Source: PBB1 sp040400875 (GTDB taxonomy: Bacteria; Pseudomonadota; Gammaproteobacteria; Burkholderiales; Burkholderiaceae_C). Taken from it: a stretch of 49,638 bases of DNA. Positions 8,201 through 16,484 of this stretch are shown here, in pieces. The notes under the pieces are model-generated. The model had not been told where the DNA came from, searched no databases, and saw only the letters and a list, made by a program, of their open reading frames with translations. A program made the translations under genes and the position numbers. The stretch covers positions 1 through 49,638 of the forward strand of contig JBBAPK010000016.1 in NCBI GenBank assembly GCA_040400875.1, written 5' to 3'. Each line of letters opens with the position of its first letter. Positions within the stretch are counted from its first letter, which is position 1.

Positions 8201-9700
8201 GCTGGCGTCGAGTTGCAGCTGCAGCGCCTGTGGCGTCGCACGCGGCTGGGTCTTGGCCTTCGTCGATGTGCTCAGCAGCTCGCCGCGCAGGTCCAGCTTG
8301 ATGTCGACTTGCATGGGCGGGCTGGCCGCGGCATCGGTCGCTGTGGCGTTTGGTGCTGTCGAGCCGGCCTCGGCCTGCGGCGCCAGCGGCTTGTGCAGCA
8401 CCAGCGACAACGGGCCGTCGATGCGCAGCGACGGTGCCCGCTCGTCGAGCTTGGCGGGCTGCAAGGCGGCCAACGTGAGGTCGAGGCTTGCGCGCAGCGC
8501 GTTCCACACGCCTTGGCCTTGGACCACTCCGGCAGGCTGCTCGCCATCGCCAAGCTCGGCCTTGAACTGCTGCAGTTCCAGCGTGCTGCGGTCGTCGCCG
8601 CGGCTGAGCAGCGTGGCCTGGAGCGAGCGCAGCGGCACGCGGCCTTCGCTCCAGCGGCCAGCCGCGTCATTGCTCAGATTGATGCTGGCGGTGATCGGCT
8701 GATCGAGCGCGTCGCCTTGCAGCGTGGCCTCGAGGTTGAGCGAGGTCACCGGTGCCTGCCGGTGCAGTCGCGACAAATCGAGCTCGCGGGCGCTCAGGTG
8801 CAGCCCGGCCAGCGGCCAGTCGGCGAGGGGCCGCAGTTGCGCCTGGGCGTCGAGTGACGACGCCGCGCGCGTGTCGGTGGCCGTCTCGCGCAATTTGGCA
8901 CGCAGCTCGGGTGCCGCCAGCGGCCCGTCGAGTCTCAGGCTGGCCTGCCAGCCCGTCAGATCGATGGGCTGCGCCGGGTCGGCCGAAGGCGGGGTCGAGA
9001 TCGCAGCCACTGCGGCCGTGTCGGCTTGCGTGGGGCCGGGTGTCTGTGCCACGTCCATCTGCGCTTGCAGCGCCATCGCGCCGTGGGTGTCGATGTGCCC
9101 CGAGGCGCGCGCCTGCAGCTGCTGCCAGACCACCTGCAGGCCTTCGACGCGGTGCTGCGCGCCACCGGCCGCACCGAGTTGCAAGCGCGCGCGCACCTCG
9201 CGCAGCGGCTCGTCGCCCAGACTCGACACATGCAGCGCATCGAGCTGCAGCGCGTCCACATCGAGTTGCAGCGGCAAGCCGATGTCGACGGGCGGCTTCG
9301 ACTTGGCGGGCGTCTTCGAAGGCTCGAGCAGCACATCGACGCGCGAGGCGCGCAGTTCGGCAAAACCCAGATGCACCCACAAGCCGGCCGCATCACCCGG
9401 GCGCAGCTTCGCGCCGCGCCAGCTCAGCGCATCGATGACCACGCGGCTGCCGTCATCTGACAACTTGATCAGCACCTGCCGCGCGCTGAAGTCGCCCAGC
9501 AGCGGGCCGTGCGGCTCGCTCACCTCGACCATGGGCACCAGCGTTGATGCGCGCGTGAGCAGCCAGGTGCTGCCGGCCTCGGTGCACAGGGCCCACCAGC
9601 TGGCACCGGCGATCGCAGCGCCCACCAGCAGCAAGCCGCCCGCGAGTCGGCCGAGTGCACCCGGCCAGCCGCGTCGGCGTGGGGCGGCGGCCGTGTTCAA
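5279..9700 (-). CDS. tamB: Translocation and assembly module subunit TamB
   Basis: TamB is a long inner-membrane-anchored periplasmic protein that works with TamA and is linked to outer-membrane protein insertion and lipid transport. The 1473-residue product has an N-terminal membrane anchor (LAGGLLLVGAAIAGASWWAL), a very long beta-strand-rich body, and the conserved C-terminal DUF490/TamB domain with repeated beta hairpins (LNGLLAITAPGGRLAVNGEV, TFVGPPENPRL), ending in WSWRWN. The start chosen is TTG, because its bases overlap the tamA stop (TTGA) and the anchor follows after about 15 residues; the open frame further upstream lies inside tamA and encodes only an Arg-rich shadow. Low-complexity Ala/Pro linkers interrupt the body near residue 780. 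This is the largest gene in the window. Confidence 0.9.
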   Translation of the reverse strand: MNTAAAPRRRGWPGALGRLAGGLLLVGAAIAGASWWALCTEAGSTWLLTRASTLVPMVEVSEPHGPLLGDFSARQVLIKLSDDGSRVVIDALSWRGAKLRPGDAAGLWVHLGFAELRASRVDVLLEPSKTPAKSKPPVDIGLPLQLDVDALQLDALHVSSLGDEPLREVRARLQLGAAGGAQHRVEGLQVVWQQLQARASGHIDTHGAMALQAQMDVAQTPGPTQADTAAVAAISTPPSADPAQPIDLTGWQASLRLDGPLAAPELRAKLRETATDTRAASSLDAQAQLRPLADWPLAGLHLSARELDLSRLHRQAPVTSLNLEATLQGDALDQPITASINLSNDAAGRWSEGRVPLRSLQATLLSRGDDRSTLELQQFKAELGDGEQPAGVVQGQGVWNALRASLDLTLAALQPAKLDERAPSLRIDGPLSLVLHKPLAPQAEAGSTAPNATATDAAASPPMQVDIKLDLRGELLSTSTKAKTQPRATPQALQLQLDASVSALNIELREARAHSHGASASVSGTAQRSSQADPWQAKGQGELVDFDPLPWWPGPEASPWRRGPHRLNADMAFDVQLPVDVADHPDAVRGHAQLNVKRSVLANTPIQASVTLKSSDDKRVDVRVDVNLAGNRVLGEGRLATDTQAPGGRDDHWELSLDGPVLEAVSPLWRLVQPAAEQGSAAAALSGAVHASARVDGRWPSMTLQGEAKAKELRVDSVKLQQAQARWRVGTTESAEVDIEASVSHLKQLPPAAPATATKGKTAHAAADPPAPAPSPSPSIEAATLRITGTMAEHRIELRAGSKVQPPAWTETLQPDIAALPGSALHLLARGGLFTHEGQPLAGWRGSVQRLELGGAGATDRSAGGGLPVWLALQDIDVQARWAGGPAALTVQPGQASLLGATVRWSQLSWLDGSPGAGGKPPRIDVQMTFDPMPIAPLLHRLQPKFGWGGDLAMGGHINVRSDGQLVADIVLERSGGDLTVSDEVSSQALGLEYLRLAVSAQDGVWTFSPYVNGRTLGVVAGAVVVRTDAEALWPPPEAGVEGAMELDVANLGAWGAWVPTGWRLSGQLKASALFAGQFGTPAVNGRISGQGLGVRNFVEGVNISGGEVAVSLSGERAVIETFTARAGAGTLAIAGGAQFGERPAAQLQITADHFTLLGRVDRRIVTSGEAALNFAGDGSSIKGNFTIDEGLIDFTHSDAPALSDDVVVVRTVAKQLKSSQPEPDPNATDTDAPRAPSKVMALDVALDLGKKLQLRGRGLSTRLNGLLAITAPGGRLAVNGEVKLARGKFSAYGQQLDIDPGSITFVGPPENPRLSIEAVRPNTDVRVGVRVSGTAMNPRVRLFSEPELPEVDKLSWLVMGRASDGLGRGDTALLQAAAMALISGRGDGQAMQVVKAVGLDQLNVSQSTGEVQDTVFSLGKNLSRHWYVGYERGLNATGGNWQLIYRVARSFNLRAQSGEDNSVDAIWSWRWN

Positions 9701-11631
9701 AACGCGATCCCCACACTGAGGTGCATGCGCCAGGATTGCACTTCCTGCCCATAGGCCATGTCCAGGCGCAGCGGGCCGACCGGGCTGCGCCAGCGCAGCC
9801 CCAGCCCGTAGCCCAACACCGGATGCATGTCGCGCCAGTTGTCGGCCGCGTTGCCCGCATCGACAAAGGCCGCCCACCACACCGAGGGGTACTGCGCCGA
9901 GATGGGCCGGGCGACTTCGGCGCTGCCGGTCAGCAGCACGCGGCCGCTGAGCAAGGCGCCATCGACGGTCGGGCCCAGCGAGCGATAGGCGTAGCCGCGC
10001 ACCGAATCGTCGCCGCCGGCACGAAACAGCAGCGTGTCCGGAATGCCCACAGAGTCGGCGGCAAGGATCTGGCCGGCCTCGACACGCACGGTGCCGTACC
10101 AAGCGGCGCCCAGCGGTTCGTACAGCGTGTAGCGCGCATACAGGCGAGCGAACGGGCCGTTGGCATCGGTGCCGGTGTCATCCTTGCGGCTGAGCGCATA
10201 GCCCAGCGCGGTCTGCGTGGCCAGCGTGTTGCCCTTGGTCGGCAACAGCACGCTGTCGAGATCGCGGTAGATCCAGTTCAGGTTGGCCGAGACCGCATCG
10301 CTGTTGGAGGTGACGGTGCCCGTGTCGGATCCCGCCTCGAGTTGCGCGTGCGTGAACTCGACAAAGGCCAGCCTTTCGGTGCGTGGCAGGTCCTGGCTCA
10401 CGCCCACGCGCACCACCGACGAATCGCGCACTTCGTCGACTGTGTCGAGCCGTTCGACATTGGCCGAAACCAGCTTGCGGTACAGGCCTTCGAGCGGGTA
10501 CGAGGTCAGCTCGCCCGACCAGAACTTGCGCTTGCCGCCCAGCTCCAGGGTGTTCTTGGCGATCCACTCGAAGCCGAACGGTTGCCGGTGGATGTACTCG
10601 CCGCTCAGCCGCGGGCCGGTGTCGGCGCTCACGCCCACACCGAAGGTGGCTTGCTGCAGCATCAGCTCGCGAACGCGCACCTGAACGGGAGCTGCTTGCG
10701 AGGTGTCGGGGTTGCTGTCGAGCACCACCGAAGCACCTTCGAACAGGCCCGCGCGTTGCACACGCTCTTGAAAGTCCATCAGGTCGGATTCGCGGTAAGG
10801 CTCGCCGGGCTTGAGCGTCCAGAGGTTTCTGACCGCGCTTTCGCCAAAGTGTTCAAGGCCCTCGATCTCGAGCGGGCCGATGCGGTACAGGTCGCCGCTG
10901 TCGGCTGTGAGTCCGAGCACAGCCGTTCGCGTGGCCTCGTCGACGGTCGCATCGGTCTTGCCCCAGGTGGCCGACGGATAGCCGCCGGCGCGCAACTTGG
11001 CAAGGGCCACGTTCTTTGCGTTGGTCCAGTCCGACTGGGTGAAGGCGAAGTCGGGCGGCAGCTTCCACTCATTGCGCACCTGGGCCATCAGCACCCGCGC
11101 TTGCAGATCGCCTGCCAGCGCCAATTGCTGCAGCGGCCCTTCGGCGTTGAACTCGAACTGGCTGATGCGCGTTTGCGGCCCCGGATCGACTTGCAGCCGC
11201 AGCAAAGGCAAATCGCCTGTGCGCTTGCCATCGGCTGGCGCACTCGCGGGCGAAGCCCCCGGCGCCGGGTCCTCAGCCGATGACCCATCGCGCGAGACCT
11301 TCACCTGTGGCGAGAAATAGCCCTCGGTTTGCAGCAACGATCGCACCTGGGTGGGTGCGGCGGACATCAGGCGGTCGATCTCGTTGCTGGTGACCTCGTC
11401 ACCCGCCGGCGCGTTCTGGTAGCGCGACAGGTCAAGAAACTCTTTGAGCAGCCCGCGCACATCGCTGGGCGCGTCGATGTTCAGTCGGTACACCGGCACC
11501 GTGGGCACCGGTGCGTCCTGGGGTGTGGTGGGATCGTCCTTGGAAAACCACTTCGACACGCTGGCGCAGCCGCCGAGGCCGATCAGCAGCACCACGGCGG
11601 CGACCCTGCTCGAGGAGCGATGCCAGCTCAT
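9697..11631 (-). CDS. tamA: Translocation and assembly module subunit TamA, outer-membrane BamA-like barrel
   Basis: TamA is an Omp85-superfamily outer-membrane protein that pairs with TamB. The 644-residue product begins MSWHRSSSRVAAVVLLIGLGGCA, a lipoprotein-like signal with an LGGC box, followed by POTRA domains (about residues 60-270) and a C-terminal beta-barrel ending in a terminal Phe, as expected for Bam recognition. The barrel contains the family's lid-lock-type motif region (FRAGGDDSVRGYAYRSLG). The ATG at 11631 was chosen because it overlaps the stop of the upstream VWA gene (ATGA) and starts a good signal sequence; the frame is open further upstream. Its stop overlaps the tamB start, so tamA and tamB are probably coupled. 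Confidence 0.92.
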   Translation of the reverse strand: MSWHRSSSRVAAVVLLIGLGGCASVSKWFSKDDPTTPQDAPVPTVPVYRLNIDAPSDVRGLLKEFLDLSRYQNAPAGDEVTSNEIDRLMSAAPTQVRSLLQTEGYFSPQVKVSRDGSSAEDPAPGASPASAPADGKRTGDLPLLRLQVDPGPQTRISQFEFNAEGPLQQLALAGDLQARVLMAQVRNEWKLPPDFAFTQSDWTNAKNVALAKLRAGGYPSATWGKTDATVDEATRTAVLGLTADSGDLYRIGPLEIEGLEHFGESAVRNLWTLKPGEPYRESDLMDFQERVQRAGLFEGASVVLDSNPDTSQAAPVQVRVRELMLQQATFGVGVSADTGPRLSGEYIHRQPFGFEWIAKNTLELGGKRKFWSGELTSYPLEGLYRKLVSANVERLDTVDEVRDSSVVRVGVSQDLPRTERLAFVEFTHAQLEAGSDTGTVTSNSDAVSANLNWIYRDLDSVLLPTKGNTLATQTALGYALSRKDDTGTDANGPFARLYARYTLYEPLGAAWYGTVRVEAGQILAADSVGIPDTLLFRAGGDDSVRGYAYRSLGPTVDGALLSGRVLLTGSAEVARPISAQYPSVWWAAFVDAGNAADNWRDMHPVLGYGLGLRWRSPVGPLRLDMAYGQEVQSWRMHLSVGIAF

Positions 11632-12815
11632 GAATTCAAGGCCCTCATGGCCGCGTCCAGCCCCGGCAGCGTGAGCGCGAACATGCGATCTTTCATCAGG
11701 CGCTGGATCAGTCCCACGCTTTGGCGGTAGCTCCACAACTCAGCGGGCTCGGGGTTGATCCAGACGCACTTGGGAAAGGCCTCGGTCAGCCGCTGCAGCC
11801 ACACCGCGCCGGCTTCCTCGTTGTTGAACTCGACGCTGCCGCCGGGCTGCACGATCTCGAACGGGCTCATGGTCGCATCGCCCACGAAGATCAGCTTGTA
11901 GTCGCGGTTGTACTTGTGCAGCACGTCCCAGGTCGAGAACTTCTCGGCGTAGCGACGCTGGTTGTGCTTCCACAAATGCTCGTACACGCAGTTGTGGAAG
12001 TAAAAGAACTCGAGGTGCTTGAACTCGGACTTGGCCGCGCTGAACATTTCTTGCACCCGCTGCACGTGATCGTCCATGCTGCCGCCCACGTCCATCAGCA
12101 GCAGCACCTTGATGCGGTTGTGGCGCTCGGGCACCATCTTCAGATCCAGCCCACCGGCATTGGCCGCGGTGGCCCGAATGGTGCCCGGCAGATCCAGCTC
12201 GTCGGCCGAGCCTTCGCGCGCGAAGCGCCGCAAGCGACGCAGCGCGATCTTGATCTCGCGCGTGCCGAGTTCGACCTCGCTGCCGTAGTCCTTGAAGCGT
12301 CGCTCGTCCCACATCTTCACCGCGCTGCGCATGCGGCTTGCGTCCTGGCCGATGCGGATGCCCTGCGGGTTGTCGCCGTAGGCGCCAAACGGGCTGGTGC
12401 CACCGGTGCCGATCCATTTGTTGCCGCCCTGATGGCGCTCCTTTTGTTCGGCGAAGCGCTTTTTTAGCGTGTCTATCAACTCGTCCCAGCCCATGGCGGT
12501 AATGGCAGCGCGCTCTTCGGCGCTCAACTCGCGCTCGATCGCCTTGCGCAGCCATTCGGCCGGAATGTCGGCGCTGAAATCCGCCAGCGATTCGATGCCC
12601 TTGAAGTACGCCGAAAACGCCCTGTCAAAGGCATCGAAGAGCGACTCGTCCTTGACCAGCGTGGCGCGCGCGAGCACATAGAACGACTCGAGCGTGGGCA
12701 CGCCGCCATCGTCGTCGAGCACGCCGGCTTCCAGTGCTTCGAGCAGCGTGAGGAACTCGCGCACCGACACCTTCAGCCTGGCTGCGCGCAGGGCAAGGAA
12801 AAACGAGATCAGCAT
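11628..12815 (-). CDS. VWA domain protein, CoxE-like
   Basis: The 395-residue protein matches the CoxE-like VWA family usually found with MoxR AAA+ ATPases. The N-terminal half is helical; the VWA fold starts near residue 210 with a MIDAS-type motif LLLMDVGGSMDDHV (D-x-G-x-S rather than the classical D-x-S-x-S). The C-terminal part includes LIFVGDATMSPFE and a conserved WINPEP segment. MoxR/VWA pairs act as chaperone-like modules for maturation or metal insertion of partner proteins; the client here is unknown. It shares its transcription run with the moxR-type gene upstream and overlaps the tamA start by four bases. Confidence 0.88.
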   Translation of the reverse strand: MLISFFLALRAARLKVSVREFLTLLEALEAGVLDDDGGVPTLESFYVLARATLVKDESLFDAFDRAFSAYFKGIESLADFSADIPAEWLRKAIERELSAEERAAITAMGWDELIDTLKKRFAEQKERHQGGNKWIGTGGTSPFGAYGDNPQGIRIGQDASRMRSAVKMWDERRFKDYGSEVELGTREIKIALRRLRRFAREGSADELDLPGTIRATAANAGGLDLKMVPERHNRIKVLLLMDVGGSMDDHVQRVQEMFSAAKSEFKHLEFFYFHNCVYEHLWKHNQRRYAEKFSTWDVLHKYNRDYKLIFVGDATMSPFEIVQPGGSVEFNNEEAGAVWLQRLTEAFPKCVWINPEPAELWSYRQSVGLIQRLMKDRMFALTLPGLDAAMRALNS

Positions 12816-12816
12816 C

Positions 12817-13392
12817 TCAGCGCTCAGGTCGCCCGAGCGTGGCGGCTCGCCACTCCAGCCAGGCTCCGGCGGTCACGGCGCCGATGCCCGACAGCTCGAG
12901 GATCCAGTTCCAGCGCAACCCGAATGCCGTGCTCGCCAGAAAGACATCGACGTGGTGGAAGGACGACGCACGCATCAAAACGAAGACCAGTACAAAAGCC
13001 AGACCCACCCCCGCACACGACCGACCCAGCGACATGGGCCAGGCCAGTCGAAACATCGCCAGCGCCCCGCCGACACCGGCCGCGGCCACCGCGAAGATGA
13101 ACCCGATCTGCATGACGTGCCGCTGCCCGTACCAGTCTTGTGCGCGAGCGAGTTGGCGGCCGGTTTCGGTCAGCCAGGTCTGCAAGTCGAGCTGCTTGTT
13201 GATGCCGAGTGCGACCAGCCCGAGCGTGAGGAGCCACCAGAAATACCTGGAACTGTCGGGCTTGGTTCGCCATTGAGCACGACCCGCACGCCAGCAAAAC
13301 CAGGCCGCAAGCGCATAGCCCGCCACCGTGATCCAGCCCATTGGCGTCGGATCGCCGATGCCTGGGTGCCAGGCGCCGTCAACCGTGGTCAT
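12817..13392 (-). CDS. Multi-spanning membrane protein of unknown function
   Basis: I do not recognise the family. The 191-residue product has about five hydrophobic segments: GWITVAGYALAAWFCW near residue 20, YFWWLLTLGLVALGI near 50, MQIGFIFAVAAAGVGGALAMF near 95, CAGVGLAFVLVFVLM near 125, and a final segment around GIGAVTAGAWLEW. A conserved-looking HHVDVFL motif follows the fourth segment. It sits between the MoxR-type and VWA genes, one base from the latter, so it may anchor or be a client of that pair; this is inference from position. Confidence 0.7.
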   Translation of the reverse strand: MTTVDGAWHPGIGDPTPMGWITVAGYALAAWFCWRAGRAQWRTKPDSSRYFWWLLTLGLVALGINKQLDLQTWLTETGRQLARAQDWYGQRHVMQIGFIFAVAAAGVGGALAMFRLAWPMSLGRSCAGVGLAFVLVFVLMRASSFHHVDVFLASTAFGLRWNWILELSGIGAVTAGAWLEWRAATLGRPER

Positions 13393-13424
13393 GCGTTCGA
13401 TGTCCAGCCCGGTTGCCGCGCCAC

Positions 13425-14279
13425 TCAGCGCCGCTGCCGCTGCACAGACACCAGCTTCTCGAACAGCGCCACGTCCTGCTCGGTCTTGAGCAGCGCGCCG
13501 AGCAGTGGCGGCATCACCAAAGATGCATCCTTGCTTTGCAGCACCTCGGGCGCGATGTCCTCGGCCATCAGCAGCTTGAGCCAGTCGAGCAGCTCCGAGG
13601 TGGACGGCTTTTTCTTCAGCCCCGGCAGGTTGCGCACCGCATAGAAGTGCTTCAGCGCGGCGGCGAGCAGCTGCTGCTTGAGGTCAGGAAAGTGCACCGC
13701 GACGATGCGCTGCATGGTGGCGGCGTCGGGGAACTGGATGTAGTGGAAGAAGCAGCGCCGCAAGAAGGCGTCGGGCAATTCTTTCTCGTTGTTCGAGGTG
13801 ATGAACACCAGCGGGCGGTGCTTGGCCTGGATGAGCTCGCGCGTTTCGTAGACATAGAACTCCATGCGGTCGATCTCGCGCAGCAAGTCGTTCGGGAACT
13901 CGATGTCGGCCTTGTCGATCTCGTCGATCAGCAGCACCACCGGCTCATCTGCGGTGAAGGCTTGCCACAGCACACCGGGCACGATGTAGTTGCGAATGTC
14001 ACGCACCTTCTCGCCGCCGTCGAAGCTGGCCAGCTGGCTGTCACGCAGCCGGCTCACCGCGTCATATTCGTAGAGCCCTTGCTGCGCCTTTGTTGTGCTC
14101 TTGATGTGCCACTGCAAAAGCGGCATGCCCATGGCCTTGGCCACCTCTTCGGCAAGCATGGTCTTGCCGGTGCCGGGTTCGCCCTTGATCAGCAGGGGTC
14201 GGGCCAGCGTGGCAGCGGCGTTGACCGCGAGCCTGAGGTCGTCGGTGGCCACATAGTCGTGCGTTCCCTGAAACTTCAT
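13425..14279 (-). CDS. MoxR family AAA+ ATPase
   Basis: The 284-residue protein is a typical MoxR-type AAA+ ATPase: Walker A GEPGTGKT at residues 33-40, Walker B VVLLIDEIDKAD near residue 115, sensor-1 region VFITSNNEKELPDAFLRRC near 160, and a C-terminal helical lid. Such ATPases form hexamers and remodel or activate partner proteins together with VWA proteins; the VWA partner is encoded two genes downstream on the same strand. It is the first gene of the run leading into tamA-tamB and diverges from the cytochrome gene at 14378. Confidence 0.9.
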   Translation of the reverse strand: MKFQGTHDYVATDDLRLAVNAAATLARPLLIKGEPGTGKTMLAEEVAKAMGMPLLQWHIKSTTKAQQGLYEYDAVSRLRDSQLASFDGGEKVRDIRNYIVPGVLWQAFTADEPVVLLIDEIDKADIEFPNDLLREIDRMEFYVYETRELIQAKHRPLVFITSNNEKELPDAFLRRCFFHYIQFPDAATMQRIVAVHFPDLKQQLLAAALKHFYAVRNLPGLKKKPSTSELLDWLKLLMAEDIAPEVLQSKDASLVMPPLLGALLKTEQDVALFEKLVSVQRQRR

Positions 14280-14308
14280 GTGGTCGTCCGGTCGTCAAAG
14301 GCGAGGGC

Positions 14309-14336
14309 AGTATAGGCAAGGGTCGCCCCCTATACT
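14309..14336. promoter_or_regulatory. Palindrome with outward TATACT boxes between divergent genes
   Basis: GTATAGG at 14310-14316 and CCTATAC at 14329-14335 form a perfect 7-base inverted repeat with a 12-base centre. Each half also reads TATACT outward, close to a -10 hexamer for the moxR-type gene on the minus strand and for the cytochrome gene on the plus strand. No convincing -35 boxes were seen. A shared operator or paired divergent promoters are both possible. Confidence 0.35.
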
Positions 14337-14377
14337 TCGCAGCTGTTTTGGCACCTTCACTCCTATCGCGTCAGACC

Positions 14378-15022
14378 ATGAAAACTTTGATTTCCTTCGC
14401 CTTGGCTGTGTTCATTTCCAGCACCTTTTGCTCGGTTGCAGTGGCGCAGGACGCAGCCGCTGGCGAGAAAAAAGCACAGATGTGCATTGGCTGTCATGGC
14501 ATCGTTGGCTACCAGGCCAGCTTCCCTGAAATCCACAAGGTGCCGATGATCGCGGGCCAGACCGCGGGCTACATCGTCGCCGCACTCACCTCGTACCAAA
14601 AGGGCGAGCGCAAGCACCCCACCATGAAGGGCATCGCAGCCCCGCTGAGCGAGCAGGATATGGCCGATCTGGCCGCCTACTACGCAGGCATGGTCGGCCC
14701 TGCAGCCCCGGCTGCACCTGCCGCTCCGTCGGCCAAAGTGGTCGAACTCATGAAGAAGGCCAATTGCGCTTCCTGCCATGGCGAGAACTACAGCAAGCCG
14801 ATTGCTCCCAGTTATCCCAAGATCGCCGGCCAGCACCCCGACTACCTGTATGTGGCCCTGAAGGCCTACCAGACCGACGGCAATGCGCAAGTCGGCCGCA
14901 AGAACGCAGTCATGGGTGGCATGGCCCGTCAGTACACGCATGCCGAGCTGAAGGAGTTGGCCGCCTACATCGGTTCGCTGCCTGGCGAGTTGCAAACCGT
15001 GCCGCAGTCACGCTTTCGCTGA
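14378..15022 (+). CDS. Diheme cytochrome c (c4/class I type), periplasmic
   Basis: The 214-residue product has a signal peptide (LISFALAVFISSTFCSVAVAQ) and two class I cytochrome c domains, each with one CXXCH heme motif: CIGCH near residue 32 and CASCH near residue 130, with candidate Met ligands in the HPTMKGIAAPL and NAVMGGMAR segments. The tandem-domain layout is that of cytochrome c4, an electron carrier that can feed terminal oxidases. The ATG at 14378 was chosen because the signal peptide starts there; an open extension upstream adds nothing recognisable. An intrinsic terminator follows the stop. Confidence 0.88.
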   Translation: MKTLISFALAVFISSTFCSVAVAQDAAAGEKKAQMCIGCHGIVGYQASFPEIHKVPMIAGQTAGYIVAALTSYQKGERKHPTMKGIAAPLSEQDMADLAAYYAGMVGPAAPAAPAAPSAKVVELMKKANCASCHGENYSKPIAPSYPKIAGQHPDYLYVALKAYQTDGNAQVGRKNAVMGGMARQYTHAELKELAAYIGSLPGELQTVPQSRFR

Positions 15023-15041
15023 TCCTGCCAGCCACCACCTG

Positions 15042-15072
15042 AAAAGCCGCTGTCTCAGCGGCTTTTTCTTTT
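15042..15072 (+). terminator. Intrinsic terminator after diheme cytochrome c
   Basis: Arms 15042-15052 (AAAAGCCGCTG) and 15056-15066 (CAGCGGCTTTT) pair perfectly around a three-base loop, and the T run continues downstream. It ends the cytochrome transcript, so the HD-GYP gene must have its own promoter. Confidence 0.9.
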
Positions 15073-15156
15073 GCTGCGGCGCCAAACCGCATCGGCCAGC
15101 CATCACGGCTCAAGTCCGCGAGCCGGATGTCGATACTTCGGCGGGAGTGCCTCTTC

Positions 15157-16440
15157 ATGCTCAAGAAAGTACCTGTTGACCAGCTGCGTCTGGGCATGCA
15201 CCTGCAGGAACTGTGTGGTGCGTGGGTAGACCATCCGTTTTGGAAAACCAAGTTCGTGCTGACCGAAGCAGCCGATCTGAAAAAGCTGCGGCAAAGCGGC
15301 GTGGCCGAGTGCTGGATCGATGTGTCCAAGGGGCTCGATGTCGCCACGGCGTTCAGCAGCTTGCCGGTGACTGCGCCTCCGCCGTCACTGCCTGCCGCGC
15401 CCAAGTCGCTGGACGCCGAATCCGCAGCCGATCTCGCACGCGCCGCTCAAGTCGCACCCAAAGCCGTCGTTCCCTTCGACGAAGAGGTGCGTCGCGCTGC
15501 CGCGGTGTGCACCCGCTCGCGCGAGGCGGTGGTGTCGCTGTTCAACGAGGCGCGCATGGGCAAAACCATCGACACCGAGAAATGCGCCGAGATGGTGGCC
15601 GAGATCTCCGAGTCGGTGTGGCGCAATCCGTCTGCGCTGGTGTCGCTGGCCCGCTTGAAAACCCACGACGACTACACCTACATGCACTCGGTGGCAGTGG
15701 CCGCGCTGATGGTCGCGCTGGCCAAGCAGATGGGCCAGGACGAGTCTCAGGCCCGTCTGGCCGCCGAGGCCGGCATGCTGCACGACCTGGGCAAGGCCAT
15801 GATGCCCATCGACGTGCTCAACAAGCCCGGCAAGCTCACCGATGCCGAATTCGGCACCATGAAGACCCATCCCGAGCGCGGCCACGAACTGCTGCTCACC
15901 GGCCGCGGTGTCGACGCCATGGTGCTCGATGTGTGCCTGCATCACCACGAAAAGATGGACGGCTCGGGCTATCCGCACCGGCTGCAAGGCGAGCAGATCT
16001 CGTTGCTCGCGCGCATGGGCGCGGTGTGCGACGTCTATGACGCCATCACCTCCAACCGCCCTTACAAGAAAGGCTGGGATCCCGCCGAGTCGATCACCCG
16101 CATGGCCGCCTGGTCCAAGGGGCACTTTGACGACAACGTGTTCCGTTCGTTCGTCACCAGTCTGGGCATCTACCCCGTAGGCTCCATGGTGCGGCTGCGT
16201 TCCGGATATCTGGCGGTGGTCACCCAGCAAAACCCGACCAAGCTCACGGCACCTGAGGTGAAGGTGTTCTTCTCGACCAAGCAGGGTCTGCGCATGACCC
16301 CGCGAGTGCTCGATCTGGCCGACCCGAAATGCTCGGACCGCATCGTCGGGCGCGAATCCAATGAACAGTGGCAGTTTGCCCACCTCGACGAGCTGTGGGC
16401 AGGCGAAGAGGCGCTGCAAAAACTGGGCCGCAAGGGCTAG
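15157..16440 (+). CDS. HD-GYP domain cyclic-di-GMP phosphodiesterase
   Basis: HD-GYP proteins hydrolyse c-di-GMP. The 427-residue product has an N-terminal DUF3391-like domain (LKKVPVDQLRLGMHL), an Ala/Pro linker, and an HD-GYP domain from about residue 150. The metal and signature residues are present: H177, the HD pair at 209-210 within HDLGK, HPERGHELL around 238, HHEKMDGSGYP at about 263-273, and DVYDAITSNRPYKKG. All key residues look intact, so activity is expected. The ATG at 15157 is preferred to one ten codons upstream because GGGAG lies about ten bases before it. The enzyme is probably cytoplasmic. Confidence 0.9.
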   Translation: MLKKVPVDQLRLGMHLQELCGAWVDHPFWKTKFVLTEAADLKKLRQSGVAECWIDVSKGLDVATAFSSLPVTAPPPSLPAAPKSLDAESAADLARAAQVAPKAVVPFDEEVRRAAAVCTRSREAVVSLFNEARMGKTIDTEKCAEMVAEISESVWRNPSALVSLARLKTHDDYTYMHSVAVAALMVALAKQMGQDESQARLAAEAGMLHDLGKAMMPIDVLNKPGKLTDAEFGTMKTHPERGHELLLTGRGVDAMVLDVCLHHHEKMDGSGYPHRLQGEQISLLARMGAVCDVYDAITSNRPYKKGWDPAESITRMAAWSKGHFDDNVFRSFVTSLGIYPVGSMVRLRSGYLAVVTQQNPTKLTAPEVKVFFSTKQGLRMTPRVLDLADPKCSDRIVGRESNEQWQFAHLDELWAGEEALQKLGRKG

Positions 16441-16484
16441 CGTTTGGTGCGGCTCGCTGTTCCCCGCCGGTGTAAGGTGGCGGG

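Noticed and set aside
9655..11283. Plus-strand open frame (542 codons) opposite tamA
   Set aside because: No recognisable fold or start context; the minus strand encodes a clear TamA barrel.
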